Source: Misgurnus anguillicaudatus (Eukaryota; Chordata; Actinopteri; Cypriniformes; Cobitidae). From it: a stretch of 64,000 nt of DNA. The notes under the pieces are model-generated. The model was given only the letters and a program-made list of their open reading frames with translations, was not told the DNA's origin and made no database searches. Position 1 is the first letter of the stretch; each line of letters opens with the position of its first letter. The stretch lies in contig NW_027395284.1 of assembly GCF_027580225.2 (NCBI RefSeq), positions 2,251,478-2,315,477 of the forward strand. Direction: 5' to 3'. Below, piece after piece: positions 34,825-44,914 of this stretch. Both the position numbers and the translations under genes were made by a program.

Positions 34825-36186
34825 AAACCCTCCAGATTTCATTTCTTCTAAAATGTGTTTTTCTGGTGGTCATGTTGGAGCTTGACAGCCCCAGTCCCCA
34901 TTTACTTTCATTATATGGCCCAGATATTTTTCATATATTCACTTATTGTGCCTGCAACCTTATGAGGGCTAGTAAATAATGACAGAATGTTCATTTCAGG
35001 CTGAAGTATTCAGGCAGTTTTTTAGTCAGAAAGAATAGAAATGATTCAGTGGCCAGTTTCATTTGTCCCTGTATCCGTCAGAGCAAGTGGAATATGCTGC
35101 CAATCATGGCACCTGAAAATGACCTTTATTTCCAGCACTGCCGCCTGCGGCGAGCGGAGTCGTGTCATCGTGTGTCTGCGTCTAATGGCTCTCTGTGCCA
35201 AGAGCTTGTGGCCTGTTAGCTCCCATCAAATGCACTATGTAGCCTTCCAAAGTCCTGCATCAGTTCTGACTATACCTACATTGTCTTTCATCCCCACTCG
35301 CCTAAGCTTTTACTGCTGGGAGAAAACTCAGCTCTGTTTCAAAACCACAGAGAGCCGCTTCAGGCTTTTGGCTTTAAGTCTTTTTGTGGATTCTCCTTTT
35401 CTTAGAGACATCAAAGACTATTGGTTGTGTGAGAGAGTACTGTAGCTCTATAATTATCAAAAATGGACTGAAAAATCACTGATCGTACAGCCAGTGTCCG
35501 AAGAGAGAAAAAGCTGCTTTAGCGGCTTACAATCACCGCAGGCTTTTGAGTTTTCCTCAGAGACTCCATCCTGGTTTCTTCTTTCAAGAGGGACAATAGG
35601 CAGTAGGTAGGCGGCTGAAGATATGAGTGAAGCCTGAGTGAAGACAGTTTGACTTATCTGCTGTTTCTCTCTGGCATTCGATAACGAGTGATGCGAGTTG
35701 TGCACTCCTATCGCTCTCTCTCTCAAGTGTGCAAATGTGCACAAACCCGTACACAAGCCCTGAGAGAGGCTGTTTTCAGCCCCAGTAAACCAATCGGATG
35801 GTACCTTTTGGACTTCAGTGTCCTTTCACGCAGCTTAAACAGGACTTGAAAGAATCAGCGGTTTTACGGAAATTGCTGAATTTATCTTTTATTGATTATG
35901 TCAACTTTGAAATGTGTTAGCTGCTATGCCTGCTCAAGAAAAAAAGCCTATAAAACAGCAGATTTATTCGTCTGTTTTGTAAAAAATAAAATGTGCAGCA
36001 AGAATGATGGGCAGCAAACATGATTTTTCTGAATAGCTGTCAAATCACATACTGTAGCATTGTGTTGCGCTTTTCGAGGTTTGATGGTGATGATGTTTGG
36101 TCATGACGTAAGAACATTAGAATTTTTGACATCAATGATGTCATCATGCTTTTTTACAATGTTGCATTGTTTCAAAGCAGCTTTAC
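34825..36186. other. Spacer, transposon-poor
   Basis: Possibly nos1ap 3' intron or flank. No exon could be supported, although 35100-35760 is less AT-rich than its surroundings. Confidence 0.35.
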
Positions 36187-36190
36187 TTAA

Positions 36191-36847
36191 AGGATTAGAA
36201 ATTCAGATAATCTAGAGAAACGATTGGTCATTTTTGACAAGAAAAAAAAATAACTTTTAAACCACAACTTCTCATCTATCTCCGGTCCTGTGACGCACCA
36301 GCGCGACCTCACACAATATGTCATCACATCAAGAGGTCACGGATGACGTATGCGAAACTACGCCCCAGTGTGGAGAAAGAGGACCATTCCGACGTTGTTG
36401 TATTTCGAATGATGCTAATTAATGTCTTTGTGTCAGTTTATTGTTTAAAATAGACTGCAAAGGTGCGTTTCATATATGTAACAGGTGACCTTTCCACGTC
36501 ATTACGCAATTACGTGAGGTCCACTGGTGCGTCACAGGAACGGAGACAGACGAGAAGTTGTGGTTTAAAAGTGCTTTTTTGTCAAAAATGTCAATCGTTT
36601 CACTAGATAAGACCCTTATGCCTTGTTTGAGATCGTTTAGAGTCTGTTGAAACTGCAATTTTAAACTGCATTAAAACTGTTATGTGTTGGGGTCCATTAA
36701 AATTAGAAAAATCCTGGAATGTTTTCCTCAAAAAAAAAAGTATTTCTTCTCGACTGAACAAAGAAAGACATCAACATTTTGGATGACATGGTGGTGGTGA
36801 GTAAATTATCTGGATTTTTTTTTTTTTAAAGAAAATTGACTATTCCT
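36191..36847. mobile_element. TTAA-target element, 657 bp
   Basis: Bordered by TTAA (36187-36190, 36848-36851). The right part (GACATGGTGGTG.TGAGTAAATTATCTGGATTTTT) repeats the right end of 61472-61796. Inner inverted arms are ACCACAACTTCTC / GAGAAGTTGTGGT. Confidence 0.8.
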
Positions 36848-37073
36848 TTAAAAGAAGAATAAAAAGACAACGGGAAAACTATTAAATATATAGTATTTAA
36901 AGTAAAACAGAATATATAATATTATTGCAAATTGTAATTTCCATATAAATAGATTATAGTCTAATAAAATATATACCTAAACTATCAGACATTTAGTCAA
37001 TTTATATGATAAATAACAGTCGTCATATGGTCATGGATCATCTTGACTACTTTTATGGTGACGCGCCAAATAA

Positions 37074-37573
37074 NNNNNNNNNNNNNNNNNNNNNNNNNNN
37101 NNNNNNNNNNNNNNNNNNNNNNNNNNNNNNNNNNNNNNNNNNNNNNNNNNNNNNNNNNNNNNNNNNNNNNNNNNNNNNNNNNNNNNNNNNNNNNNNNNNN
37201 NNNNNNNNNNNNNNNNNNNNNNNNNNNNNNNNNNNNNNNNNNNNNNNNNNNNNNNNNNNNNNNNNNNNNNNNNNNNNNNNNNNNNNNNNNNNNNNNNNNN
37301 NNNNNNNNNNNNNNNNNNNNNNNNNNNNNNNNNNNNNNNNNNNNNNNNNNNNNNNNNNNNNNNNNNNNNNNNNNNNNNNNNNNNNNNNNNNNNNNNNNNN
37401 NNNNNNNNNNNNNNNNNNNNNNNNNNNNNNNNNNNNNNNNNNNNNNNNNNNNNNNNNNNNNNNNNNNNNNNNNNNNNNNNNNNNNNNNNNNNNNNNNNNN
37501 NNNNNNNNNNNNNNNNNNNNNNNNNNNNNNNNNNNNNNNNNNNNNNNNNNNNNNNNNNNNNNNNNNNNNNNNN
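37074..37573. other. Assembly gap, 500 N
   Basis: Exactly 500 N, 166 bases 3' of the last recognised nos1ap exon in the gene's direction, so further nos1ap sequence may be lost here. Confidence 0.99.
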
Positions 37574-37655
37574 AAGGAAGGATGTTTAAACTGCTTGAGC
37601 AGCACTGAAGTGAACAGCCTGTGCAGCCCGCAGGGGTCACAGAGGAAGAAGACAA
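37574..37655 (-). other. nos1ap: Possible further nos1ap exon next to the gap
   Basis: On the minus strand a pyrimidine-rich stretch (CTTCTTCCTCTGTGACCCC) leads to CTGCACAG and, 14 bases on, CTTCAG. From the first site in phase 0 the frame reads AVHFSAAQAV and stops; from the second it stays open into the gap. Either could continue nos1ap. Neither resembles the known C-terminus, so this is only a candidate. Confidence 0.25.
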
Positions 37656-37738
37656 ACAAGGTAAAAAATCGGAGATACTTTGCATGCACTACCTATTCTT
37701 TTGCAAAAAACAACACTCTACTTTAAAATGATTTTCAC

Positions 37739-37857
37739 CTGGAGGGTTTGTCCAGTTTTCACCACGTTGAGCTCTGACAGGCTCTGAAGAATGTCATCCA
37801 TAGCTTGCTCGCTGAGCTTCGTCGACTGCGACTCTGTTACATCATCACGTTCCATTC
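37739..37857 (-). CDS. nos1ap: nos1ap exon 7 (last one recognised)
   Basis: The acceptor ATAACAG (minus strand) and phase 1 entry continue exon 6 as G-MERDDVTESQSTKLSEQAM and on to DDILQSLSELNVVKTGQTLQ, ending in phase 0 at CAG|GTGAAA. The reading frame and splice phases fit perfectly. The peptide does not resemble the linker of mammalian NOS1AP as I remember it, so it may be a teleost-specific or alternative exon. It is acidic and likely disordered with a short amphipathic helix (MDDILQSLSEL). Confidence 0.75.
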
Positions 37858-38008
37858 CTGTTATCTGTTGACCTATGACAACCGAATGCGACGCACCAGA
37901 AATTTGTATTGCAATATTGATTTAATTGGTGTGATATAGCACATAAATTATGATCGACTGTGATGACGACAGCTTTTATGCATTAATGCTCTAATGGCAC
38001 AGTGTCAC

Positions 38009-38162
38009 CTTCAGTGCTGGGCTCCTCTCCAGACTGATCGCTCTGGCCGTCTGCAGGGCCGTCTAGCTGCTCATCTGCATTCTGCTCAGCATGCTGCAGA
38101 CTCAGCTTATGGCACACCTCAAACGCCTGGCCGACTGTCCGCACTATCCGCATGGCCTGACT
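38009..38162 (-). CDS. nos1ap: nos1ap exon 6, end of PTB domain
   Basis: Acceptor CTTTCAG, phase 0 entry. Reads [20 protein letters not shown] then [12 protein letters not shown] and an acidic linker ending GEEPSTE, phase 1 exit at GAAG|GTGACA. The helix [20 protein letters not shown] is the C-terminal helix of the PTB fold and is almost identical to mammalian NOS1AP. Confidence 0.96.
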
Positions 38163-38539
38163 CTGAAAGATAGGAGCAATTTAACCATGAAAATGTAGGC
38201 AGGCACATTTTAAATGTTCATAGAATAACTATGTTATAATTTCTATACTTACAAATTATATTAATAGCAGATCATTTTTTGTAAATAGTCTCATTTTCAC
38301 GTCACAATAATATCAGTCACTCAATTGACTTTACATGTCTATGCAAAAAATTGAATTTAAATAATTTTGGTTATATGTAAATAAGTTACTAAGATTTTTT
38401 TCAACAACATGCCAGCTTCTATGGCTATGTTTATGGTCAGTGCCAGGTTTAGTTATTCAAAAAAAGATATTATAATCTTTAGTCTGGGCAGAGTGATATA
38501 GACAAAGAGGTGAAGATCTTATCAAGTGTTCTGCTCTAC

Positions 38540-38648
38540 CTTCTTTTTGGACTTAAACACATTGCATCTGAATGAGTTGCTGGATCCATCACGTGCAATA
38601 TAGCTAAAAATCTTCAGATCTTGGGAATCATGGGATACATAGAAGATC
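38540..38648 (-). CDS. nos1ap: nos1ap exon 5, PTB domain
   Basis: Acceptor CCTCTCAG, donor AAG|GTAGAG. Completes the arginine codon of exon 4, then reads [20 protein letters not shown] followed by [16 protein letters not shown]: the beta-strand pair typical of the NOS1AP phosphotyrosine-binding domain. Ends in phase 0. Confidence 0.97.
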
Positions 38649-38915
38649 CTGAGAGGAAAGAGTAAAAATGTTCAAATGTAAGCTAAAATACATGTAAAGT
38701 GCATACATGAATTCACTACACATTAACCCATTATTTATTTATCTTGTTGAAATGTGCTTAGGGACCGAGTCAATGTTTAAACACTCATCCAAGTCATTAC
38801 ATCAGTTGTGCTGCCCATGTACTGTAAACTCATTAGACATTGTTCTAGTAATAATATCTAAACATACAACAACAACTCACATCATGAGAAGCACAACTGC
38901 AAACTGGTGTCTCAC

Positions 38916-38974
38916 CTGTATATGGGGTCGTGCATAACCAGCATCTTACTCTCATCCCACGTCCACTCTTTCCT
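38916..38974 (-). CDS. nos1ap: nos1ap exon 4, PTB domain
   Basis: Acceptor GACCTTTAG, donor CAG|GTGAGA. Reads RKEWTWDESKMLVMHDPIYR, matching the WTWDESKMLVM-DPIYR block of NOS1AP. 59 bp, phase 0 to 2. Confidence 0.96.
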
Positions 38975-39078
38975 CTAAAGGTCAAACATCACCACAAAAT
39001 CCAAATGAAATCCAGATACTCATTGTGCACATAGAAAAAACTATATTAAAATATATGTTAAAACTATACTAATGCAGG

Positions 39079-40881
39079 GCTGTGCAAAAGTCTTAGGCAC
39101 CATGCCACAATTAGATTTGTTGTTTTTGCAATGTTATAGTGATCATATATAATTGTTTCTCAGTCCCTTTAATAGAATACATCCAGAAAATTCAAGAATT
39201 GTGTATAAAACTGTATAAAAATGTAAACTGATGTGTCAAGTTTTTAGGGTAAACTCCCATTCCACTTGAGCAATAGCAGGAAACTGCAGGATCTCTTAAA
39301 GGTGCAATTTGTAAGATATTTGCAGTAAAATGTCCAAAAACCACTAGGCCAGTGTTATATATTTTGTCCAGCTGATTACTATCAATATCTGTAATGTTTT
39401 CAACTACTTGTAAATCGTGAGAAAATTTCCATTCAAAACATTGTTACGGGGCAGTGCAGTCTCCTGTCAATGACGTTAATATCCATGTGACCCTTTGTCA
39501 CCGCCTTTACTGACGTAAACCACATGACAACAGTGGTCGAGTTCGAAAAATAAAATGGCGGTCAAGGAAGCGACTGGAGCACAAATTTAGTGTAAATAAA
39601 CGTATATTTTCACTTTTTAAGCATTTTAATTTCATTTCTAGCGAGAAATTAGTATTGTAGTTTTCAAATATGTGATTAGTTATCACAAAGGCGCTCTCTG
39701 TTCATATTTCAAACACGCTGCCTTTGAAGTGCGTCGGAAAGCCTTTCTCTGAGCTGACTTCAGGCCTCCGAGTCCGAAGTCATTTCCTCATGAGGCAGCG
39801 AGGCAACAAGTCCTCACTGCCTTGAGTTTTCGGACGCAGCCAGTGTCGTGGACAAATGCGGAACTATGCGATAGCGCCTGTTGGGCTACGCGCCGCGCTT
39901 GCTTATGAACTTATGGATATTACCGTCTGCTGCTTGTTGTGTCAGCTCCTGTAAGCAAACGGGCCAACCAAAGGACCCAAGAAGAGTTTGGAACAAAACG
40001 AGAGAGGATCAATTTGTTGTTGCATTATCTGGATAGAGAGAGCTTCACGACAACATTTAACTAGACAGAGATTCTGATCCTGCTTGTGTTTTACGCGATG
40101 GGTGAGTTGTTTTGATTCGTAACCCTTCAAAAAACGTATGCTATTATATTGATCACAACATTAGTGTGTAGACTGTAATCAGCGCGTCTTCCCGCGGACG
40201 ATATGCACATCAAAAGGTATTGTACAGCAATATAAATGGTCATTTTAAGACACTTCACAATAAGATTTGTACTGTCAATACATTATGTGAAAAATCATTA
40301 TAGATTGTAAGTTGAAAACTTAATTCTGTGCTGTGTTTACCATCGAATTTGGACTAATACTGTAATAGATATGACTAACAATTTCGTTTTGAACATCACA
40401 TACTGTATAAACTTACATAATGAAATAAACTTTGTCATCAAACGCAACATTTATAAGACTTGATTACCTTATCAGTCAACGTGATTTCTCGTTCTCGTCT
40501 GATTGATGGCCATCAGCAGTAGAGTTAAAAACTACAAATCCCATAATTCCACACTGCTTCAGAGCGTCAGTAAACAACATCATTGTTATTGTTTGATCTG
40601 GCGCCATCTAACGGCCGGATAAATACAAATTGTATCTTTAAACCTAAATCAAATTAAATCTTTTTACTTCATTCAGCTCAAAAACGCTAAAGATGTGTTT
40701 CGTGCCAAGAGAGGTCACACTAAACACAGATGATGCCTAAAGAAGACATTTAGTCCTGAACATAAATTTTTTTGTACATATTTCCTGTATTTTCTGTTTG
40801 TATATATAAAATAGATTGAAAAATAAATATGGATGGACATTAAAACGTCTGGTGGTGGTGGCCTAAGACTTTTGCACAGTA
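39079..40881. mobile_element. Tc1/mariner-type element in nos1ap intron 3, with insertion
   Basis: Left GTGCAAAAGTCTTAGGCAC (39082-39100) and right GCCTAAGACTTTTGCAC (40861-40877) are inverted ends known from fish Tc1-like elements. Without the TTAA element nested at 39300-40637 only about 460 bp remain, too short for a transposase. Confidence 0.8.
39300..40637. mobile_element. TTAA-target element, 1338 bp, nested
   Basis: Ends AGGTGCAATTTGTA and (inverse) AAGATACAATTTGTA, bordered by TTAA (39296-39299, 40638-40641). The interior includes GTCATTTCCTCATGAGGCAG-type repeat words. No transposase domain was recognised. Confidence 0.8.
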
Positions 40882-40918
40882 CCTATATGTCAGAAGTGTA
40901 GAGGTGTTATTAGTTTAC

Positions 40919-41017
40919 ACGTGCCTTGGGCTTCTTGCGTAGGATCACTTTGACTCCATCTACTGAAACCACCAGGCTCACTTTCTTCTTTTTGATGCTT
41001 TTAGCCTTGAACTCGTA
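40919..41017 (-). CDS. nos1ap: nos1ap exon 3, PTB domain
   Basis: Acceptor TATTTTTGCAG. Reads [20 protein letters not shown] then [13 protein letters not shown], 33 codons. The donor is taken as CGT|GTAAAC because this keeps phase 0 into exon 4; the alternative GCAC|GTGTAA would break the frame. In mammals the same place is lysine- and leucine-rich, and here it is KKPKAR. Confidence 0.93.
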
Positions 41018-41442
41018 CTGCAAAAATAAACCAGAGTAATTTAAATGCCTGGGGAGACATTTTCAAACACCAATGACACAACCACACAATTTCCTAATGA
41101 GATTCCCATGAAAGCACATGACAAGCACAATTTTATGATGCGTTAAGTAGTGTGCCCAGTTGTTCTCTTTAACACAGCTGAAATAGGAACAAAGACCATT
41201 GCAACTCAGGGAACCTATTAAACCTATTTCATTATAGCAAAATATTTACCCTACATGAGGGTACCCTACACTTGTTTGCTGGCATAGGTAGGAAGTGGCT
41301 TTATTACTTAGCTGGAGTGAGCAGGAAGGAGTTTATCATTTACACCTGGACATAAGCCAACACACTCACTTTGACCTTTACATCCATGTGACTCACTCTA
41401 ATGCTTATTACACACCATACAACCAAAAATTATCTGCTTTAA

Positions 41443-42060
41443 AGGTGCAGTGTGTAATTTTTAGAAGGATCTCTTGACAGAAATGCAAAACAATATACAA
41501 AACTATATAATCAGGGGTGTATAAAGACCTTTCATAATGAACCTTTAGGTTTTTATTACCTTAAAATTAGACGTTTTTATCTACATACAGAGGGTCCCCT
41601 TACATGGATGCCGCCATTTTGTGCCGCCATGTTTCTACAGAAGCCCTTAACGGACAAACTTTTTTTACGAAGCTGTCTCCGAAGATGACATGTTTGTCTG
41701 GTGGTGGCTACCGTAGCTTCTCTATGCATTTTAAAAGCGATGGGCAGGCAGATTTCACAACTATCTTTAGATGTCTTTAGTTGTCACAAAGCAATGGCTA
41801 CAAATGTGCAGTGTGCACTAAGCACAACTCTGTTGTTTCTTCTCACTTCTGTAAGTCGTTTTGGATAAAAAATACTAGCGAAATGTCTGTAAAAATTAGT
41901 TTTTTTTTAAATTTAACTCGTATAAAGAACATTGTAGCAAATTCTTATATGACAGAAGAGTGTAGCTCTTTTCAAACAACCGCGCTGTTTAAAAAAAACA
42001 TATTTTCAGGCATCAAGCACTTCTGATTAATAAGTTAAAAAATTAATAAGTTCTCAGACA
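41443..42060 (+). repeat. TTAA-type repeat, left end only
   Basis: After TTAA (41439-41442) the sequence AGGTGCAGTGTGTAATTTTT and GGATGCCGCCATTTTGTGCC are well-known high-copy fish repeat words. The right end was not identified, so the extent is approximate. Lies in nos1ap intron 2. Confidence 0.55.
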
Positions 42061-43217
42061 CTTCATTTTGCTAAAATTATAATGCAACAGAGCTACTTTA
42101 TATGTATGCTTTGTGGTTTGGGAATTCCACAATGCACTGTGACAAGCACAGTAAACAGAGCAGTCTGCAGTTCAGCGCAGAATGATGAGAAATTACCTAA
42201 TGTATACCTACAAATTACTGAAATGTATTGATGAAAATCACTGGATCTTTGTTTTTACTTGATATTTATGTGCTTTGTATGTTATTGTTTATTAAAGCAT
42301 TCCCTAATAATTTAGCTAAATGTGTTAAAACCAATCAACACTATTTGTGTTGTGCACATGTAGCTGCCTTGAAAACTGTTCTTCAGAAATCTTTAATTTG
42401 TAATCGTAATTGACAAAACCCATTCTTACAGCTTGTGGCGGCACTCTGAATGAGTGACATTAAATCAGGTTCTTTAAAAGTTGGTGAGGTGGATATTAAT
42501 AATTTTTATGAATACTCTGTCTTTTAATCATGTTATTGAATAATTGAAATCAATTCCTTAACTGAAACAGGGCTACACTTATTCGCCCACACATTCCGCA
42601 GATCTGTCATCTCTTCGAAGGAGAACAAGGATACAGTGGTAAAAATAAAACGACTTCATGATATGTACCACAGGAAAATGATATGACAGGTCCGTCCATG
42701 TGTACAGATGACAAACCCTTAGTGTGTGTGTGTGCAAAACCAAAAATACTGAAACTTCAAACTATCTTGTCATGGATAATTAGTCTCACTGCTCTCTATA
42801 GGCTGAAATACTTGTTTCACTTAGTGCACTCTTGTTAAAATGCTCCTCAATTTGTAAGGCCCATTGCATGGACCATTGCACTGCTTGCAAAGCATCATAC
42901 TAAGGTGCATTTTGTTCTAAATCTGATCCTACATTTTTCATTTTGTAGATAATAAATTTAAGCGTGCTATATTTTTTGCCTTTTTGTAGACTTTTTAACC
43001 TTTCAAAATAACAGTAATCAGTCCTTCCAGAAAAACGCAGAGTTTTTTGTGATTGTTGCGGGCAAAAATCCTTGATCTTGCGGCACGTTTTCTTAAAAAA
43101 TGCAATGGAATATGCTGGATATTTATGCAATTTTATTGCGATGAAATTGCGGGAACTGCAAAAATGCGGGGATTATGAAAACATGCAAGTCCTACATATA
43201 TTTTGCATATATATATA
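42061..43217. other. nos1ap intron 2, unique part
   Basis: No exon or element ends recognised. Confidence 0.4.
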
Positions 43218-43469
43218 TGAAGAGTTTCATTGCAAAACGAGATAAATCCATTTTTTTTACATTTTTGTCAAAACATGTTTATTATTATGTTATCATGATA
43301 TTATTTTGCTTTATGTTGCTACTTAGCTGTATTTTTTAAGTTATGAAGGTTTAAATCAAAACAAACCAACTGCAGTTGCATTGAAATTCATTGGAATGCA
43401 CAACCAAAAAACGAGATTTCTGAACAATTAAAAAAAGGTGGTTATCTAGTTTTGCAACGAAACTCTTCA
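43218..43469. mobile_element. 252-bp MITE, copy 2
   Basis: Ends TGAAGAGTTTCATTGC and GCAACGAAACTCTTCA. Opposite orientation to the copy at 19135-19390. Inserted in a TA repeat (TATATA on both sides). Confidence 0.87.
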
Positions 43470-43887
43470 TATATACACAAAAGATACAATAAAATGTCTA
43501 AAAGCATTACTGAATAAAATAGACTGACTTTATATCACTTAATCTGTAGCCATTTACATAAAAAATACTGTAACATAATTTAGATACTGGGTACTGTTTA
43601 AGATACTATTTTTGATTGATTTAATTTATTACTACAATAATTTACAGACAAATCCATTTAGCAAGAGTGTAACAGGCAATGTTCAACTTATTCTAGTTTT
43701 GTATGGATTTCATACCATAACCAGAACAGAATAAATAATTCAAATTCTTTAGAGAATTAAATGTCCTTTGACCAGAAGCATGCAGCCATTTCAAGACACA
43801 AAACATAAGGAAAACAGGAGTTGAGGGACATGACATACAAAATAGGGCTACCAGGCTATCCAACAAATGATCATTCAGCCTAACATC

Positions 43888-44354
43888 CAGTGGCGGCTCG
43901 TGACTGCTCATCCGAGGATGCGTTAATTCAAAATAAGTGTTCGGATTGTCACATGTGTGGTTACCTTTTCCAAAATATGTGTCCTGCGTGTCGAGAGATC
44001 CTGTGTGCATCACGTGTTTTGTCAAAATAAGTGCCTGCTGCACACACGTCAAAACCGTTTATGATAAAAGAAACGCTCACTTTCACGAAATACACAAAAG
44101 ACACTTCCTTAACAGTAAACTCTTATTATACATGAGATTACGCGAGTATCTGGCAAACGCGAGCATCTCTTTTATCATAAACCCTTTAGACGCGTCTGCA
44201 GCAGGCACTTATTTTGGCATGACACGTGATGCAAACACGATCTCTCAAAGCGCAGAACACATATTTTGAAATTACGAACCACACGCGCTACATACGTGTT
44301 GTGACGAACTTCGCATCGTGCGTCCTCAAAAAAAGAAGTCACCAGTCGCCACTG
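43888..44354. mobile_element. Non-autonomous hAT element, 467 bp
   Basis: Ends CAGTGGCGGCTCGTGACT and (inverse) CAGTGGCGACTGGTGACT; perfect 8-bp target duplication CTAACATC (43880-43887, 44355-44362). Inner inverted words CAAAATAAGTG and CACTTATTTTG. Lies in nos1ap intron 2. Confidence 0.94.
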
Positions 44355-44449
44355 CTAACATCACTTTATTACTGGACTCTAACCAGTAAAACACTTTATC
44401 GTAAAGCGTCTGTTTTTCGTGATCCTATTTTTCAAACTTTAGTTGGTGT

Positions 44450-44910
44450 GTAAGGTTGCTGTTGGAGCATAAATAATGCCTGCAAAATGATAAAGCTCAA
44501 AGTTCAATGTCAAGCGATATATTTTCTTTAACAGAATTCACTTTTCAAAGTCTACAGCGAACAGCCGGTTTGGACTGCAGCCCTCTACTTCCCAGATATA
44601 TGGCATCAATATAAAAGTTTTTGACTAACCTCCGCCCACAGGAATACGGCAGTCGTCAGCTAAGCTAAGCTGCTGTCCAATCACAACACACTTAACAAGC
44701 TACACAATCAGAACTTGTTACGGATTTCTGAAGGAGGGACTTCATAGAACAAGGAAGACATCAGCCCGTTTTTAGGACAGTGAAAACAGCGGTATACAGA
44801 TAAGTCAATTTTGTGAAAAATACTTTTTTTTTAAACGAAACATGAACACATGTTATATTGAGCAGCGTAAACACAATCAAAGCTTCAAAAACACAGTAAA
44901 AACGGGACCT
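44450..44910 (+). repeat. Interspersed repeat, uninterrupted copy of 2433-5116
   Basis: Matches both halves of the split copy continuously, through AACAGCGGTATACAGATAAG. Ends GGGACC before TTAA (44911-44914). Left boundary approximate. Confidence 0.8.
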
Positions 44911-44914
44911 TTAA

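Noticed and set aside
36997..37726. Open frames of 200-230 codons across 37.0-37.7 kb
   Set aside because: Created by the second 500-N gap; only the candidate exon at its edge is worth noting.
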